A stretch of DNA of 64,000 bases, taken from Aliivibrio sp. (GTDB taxonomy: Bacteria > Pseudomonadota > Gammaproteobacteria > Enterobacterales > Vibrionaceae). The translations under genes were made by a program, and so were the position numbers. The notes below the pieces were generated by a model that saw only the letters and a program-made list of their open reading frames with translations, was not told where the DNA came from and made no database searches. Location: assembly GCA_016764915.1 (NCBI GenBank), contig JAESQY010000144.1, positions 1 to 64,000 on the forward strand. The letters run 5' to 3'. Below, in pieces: positions 61,792 through 64,000 of the stretch; the stretch's first letter is position 1; every line of letters starts with the position of its first letter.

Positions 61792-62712
61792 ATGCTGTCA
61801 TATATTGTCCGTCGATTTTTAGTGGCTATCCCAACGCTACTGTTCATTGCATTAGTCTCTTTTTGGCTAATGCACATTGCACCTGGTGGACCATTTGATA
61901 TGGAAAGGCCTATGCCTGAAATAGTCCGCGCTAATATCGAAGCAAAATTTCACCTAAATGAACCTTTTTTTGTTCAATTTTATATCTATATTACCAATTT
62001 CATCCAAGGAGATCTTGGACCAAGCTTTGTTTATCATGACTTTACCGTCACTCAACTTGTTGCTCAATCATGGCCTGTTTCAGCTATCTTAGGCGCTTTG
62101 TCATTTTCGATTGCCGTACCTACGGGAATGCTGTTTGGTACCATTGCTGCTCTCAAACGAAACAGTCGATTAGATTATATTTTGATGTCACTCTCCATGA
62201 CTGGTGTTGTGATACCTGCCTTTGTATTAGCGCCTATATTAGTCACCATTTTCTCCATTCACCTTGGACTTTTACCTGCAGGCGGTTGGGAGGGTGGGAG
62301 TATCCCCTACTTGATTCTTCCTGTTATAAGTTTAGCTATTGGATCAATCGCCAGCATTGCAAGGGTAATGCGCGGATCAATGATAGAAACATTAAATCAA
62401 CCGTATATTAGAACCGCTAAAGCCAAAGGTTTATCAACTTCATATATCCTATTTCATCACGCGCTTCGTCCTTCATTAATCCCTGTGGTCGCAATGCTTG
62501 GGCCTAGTTTTGTATCGGTCATTACAGGTTCAGTGATCATCGATATCTTTTTTAGCACAGGTGGCATGGGACAACACTTTGTTTCAGGCGCGCTCAATCG
62601 TGATTATGGTTTAGTCATGGGGATCACTCTTATCGTTGCGACCCTCACTATTATGTTTAACCTAATCGTTGATTTGCTTTATACCATCATCGACCCACGT
62701 ATTCGTCTGTAG
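61792..62712 (+). CDS. oppB: Oligopeptide ABC transporter permease B
   Basis: 306 residues, the same length as E. coli OppB. Six helices, beginning with the canonical MLSYIVRRFLVAIPTLLFI start, MHIAPGGPFD near 26-35 and the EAA loop around YIRTAKAKGLS (about 204-214). TAGGA lies ahead of the ATG. With OppC it forms the peptide channel. The gap of 132 bases after oppA holds the hairpin. Confidence 0.95.
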   Translation: MLSYIVRRFLVAIPTLLFIALVSFWLMHIAPGGPFDMERPMPEIVRANIEAKFHLNEPFFVQFYIYITNFIQGDLGPSFVYHDFTVTQLVAQSWPVSAILGALSFSIAVPTGMLFGTIAALKRNSRLDYILMSLSMTGVVIPAFVLAPILVTIFSIHLGLLPAGGWEGGSIPYLILPVISLAIGSIASIARVMRGSMIETLNQPYIRTAKAKGLSTSYILFHHALRPSLIPVVAMLGPSFVSVITGSVIIDIFFSTGGMGQHFVSGALNRDYGLVMGITLIVATLTIMFNLIVDLLYTIIDPRIRL

Positions 62713-62721
62713 GATTTCATT

Positions 62722-63651
62722 ATGTTGACCAAGAAAATTGACACTTCAGTTCTAACTGACAACTTAACCAACTCTATCGATGCCATCGAAGGTAGGAGCC
62801 TTTGGCAAGATGCATGGACACGTTTTAAAAAAAATCGAGCGGCCATGTTCTCAGTCTACATATTGGCTTTTATCGTGTTATGTATCACTTTTGGCCCTAT
62901 GTTATCGTCTTTCAGCCATGACGAAATTGATTGGGAGGTAATTTCAGATCCTTATGAATTAGGTAAACCCTCTTTCGCTTCTGGTCACTATTTTGGTACT
63001 GATGACTTAGGGCAAGATATCTTTGCAAGAACCATGAATGGCGGAAGGTTATCCATCATGGTTGGATTTATGGGTGCTTTAGTAGCGGTTACTATAGGGA
63101 CATTGTGGGGCAGTATTTCTGGGTTTATTGGTGGTGCATTAGACAGTGTCATGATGCGAATTATTGAAGTCTTAGATTCAGTTCCATTTATGTTCATGGT
63201 GATCCTTTTTGTTACCCTCTTTGGTAATAATATTTATCTTATTTTCATTGTTATCGGCATGGTTTCTTGGCTAGGAATTGCCAGGGTAGTGCGTGGAGTA
63301 ACTTTCAGTTTAAAAAAGCGTGAGTTCATTGAAGCGGCGCACTCCATCGGGGTCTCTAACAGTCGAATCGTACTGCGACACATAATGCCAAACGTACTTG
63401 GTATTGTGATGGTCTATTCATCACTGATGGTTCCTGGTTTTATCATGTTTGAATCCTTTTTGAGCTTTTTAGGTCTTGGGGTTCAGCCTCCCGATACGAG
63501 CTGGGGTGTCTTGATTTCAGCTGGTTCAAAAACCATTGATGTGGCTATTTGGCAACTAATTTTCCCTTCGATTTTTCTAGTGACCACATTGTTCTGCTTT
63601 AATTTTATTGGCGATGGTTTGCGAGATGCCCTCGACCCGAAAGATCGTTAA
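62722..63651 (+). CDS. oppC: Oligopeptide ABC transporter permease C
   Basis: 309 residues (E. coli OppC 302). A cytoplasmic N-terminus with SLWQDAWTRFKKNRAAMFS (about 26-44) leads into helix 1. The HYFGTDDLGQDIFART segment (about 88-103) and the EAA loop (EFIEAAHSIGVS, about 201-212) are typical. It starts nine bases after oppB. Confidence 0.95.
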   Translation: MLTKKIDTSVLTDNLTNSIDAIEGRSLWQDAWTRFKKNRAAMFSVYILAFIVLCITFGPMLSSFSHDEIDWEVISDPYELGKPSFASGHYFGTDDLGQDIFARTMNGGRLSIMVGFMGALVAVTIGTLWGSISGFIGGALDSVMMRIIEVLDSVPFMFMVILFVTLFGNNIYLIFIVIGMVSWLGIARVVRGVTFSLKKREFIEAAHSIGVSNSRIVLRHIMPNVLGIVMVYSSLMVPGFIMFESFLSFLGLGVQPPDTSWGVLISAGSKTIDVAIWQLIFPSIFLVTTLFCFNFIGDGLRDALDPKDR

Positions 63652-63660
63652 GGAGTAATC

Positions 63661-64000
63661 ATGAGTATTTTAACTGTTAATAACATGAACGTACGCTTTC
63701 GAACACAAGATGGACTCGTTCAGGCGGTATCCGACCTCTCTTTTTCAATAAAACCAGGTGAAACTTTAGGTATTGTTGGTGAGTCTGGTTCTGGAAAAAG
63801 TCAGTCTGTCTTCGCTTTAATGGGGCTAACTGCTGATAATGGTATTGTTTCTGGTGACGCACTTTTCCATGGAAAAAACTTACTGGAAATGAGCAAAAAA
63901 GAACTTAACCGTATTCGTGCTGAAAAAATTGGCATGATTTTCCAAGATCCAATGAACTCACTTAATCCGTTCATGAAAATAGGTAAACAACTTACAGAGG
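63661..64000 (+). CDS. oppD: Oligopeptide ABC transporter ATP-binding protein D (partial, runs off window)
   Basis: The first 113 codons are seen. Walker A GESGSGKSQ lies near 40-48 and the Q-loop FQDPMNSLNP near 95-104, as in OppD. AAGGAG precedes the ATG. It starts nine bases after oppC; oppF is expected beyond the window. Confidence 0.93.
   Translation, partial: MSILTVNNMNVRFRTQDGLVQAVSDLSFSIKPGETLGIVGESGSGKSQSVFALMGLTADNGIVSGDALFHGKNLLEMSKKELNRIRAEKIGMIFQDPMNSLNPFMKIGKQLTE

Overview
The window looks like the chromosome of a marine gammaproteobacterium, most likely Vibrionaceae or a close neighbour such as Psychromonas or Shewanella. The reasons are moderate to low G+C, close resemblance of guaC, gsk, ppiC, menI, aroG, fpr, sbcDC and oppABCD to the Enterobacterales/Vibrionales versions, a CheV protein, a bifunctional OlsF-type ornithine-lipid synthase, and a GGDEF-EAL protein. 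The genus cannot be fixed from the sequence. No rRNA, tRNA or CRISPR array was recognised in the window.

Left edge (1-1533): the end of a Tn7-like transposon inserted 23 bp beyond the stop codon of guaC. It carries tnsA, the start of tnsB (running off the window), and a terminal ACA preceded by three TnsB-type binding repeats. The repeat sequence, the separate tnsA and tnsB genes and the guaC site all point to the I-F3 CRISPR-associated (CAST) Tn7-like family. The diagnostic cas/tniQ genes and guide array would lie outside the window to the left. The ribosome-binding site of tnsA lies in a perfect 12-bp inverted repeat that flanks a candidate promoter, an arrangement like the fold-back protection of IS10/IS50 against read-through transcription. 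Here the outside gene, guaC, does transcribe straight into the element. This is the most interesting part of the window.

1552-12243: purine salvage (guaC and gsk, divergent), ppiC, cheV, a MaoC-type hydratase, menI, a LoiP-like lipoprotein protease, a DUF445 membrane protein, a GGDEF-EAL c-di-GMP protein, and an FAH-family hydrolase with a small unknown protein.

12376-35482: a lone glycosyltransferase, then a three-gene leftward operon for a giant surface system. It encodes a 3456-residue exported protein with about 22 DUF11-type repeats and a C-terminal SdrD_B-like domain, a 1166-residue predicted outer-membrane protein, and a lipoprotein with two OmpA peptidoglycan-binding domains. Divergent from it is a complete moxR-DUF58-DUF4381-batA-batB-batD operon.

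35571-64000: fpr; a LysE-type exporter; sbcD-sbcC coupled to an atypical CDF transporter; a prolyl aminopeptidase; a YHS-DoxX-OlsF operon; a tightly packed DedA/ATP-grasp/DinB-like/NRDE operon; a VOC-Lrp pair divergent from an EamA exporter; aroG; a polar amino-acid ABC transporter; a small envelope protein; a RimK-associated type aspartyl-protease-fold lipoprotein; an aspartate/aromatic aminotransferase; and oppABC with the start of oppD. Amino-acid and peptide uptake and metabolism dominate this right-hand third.
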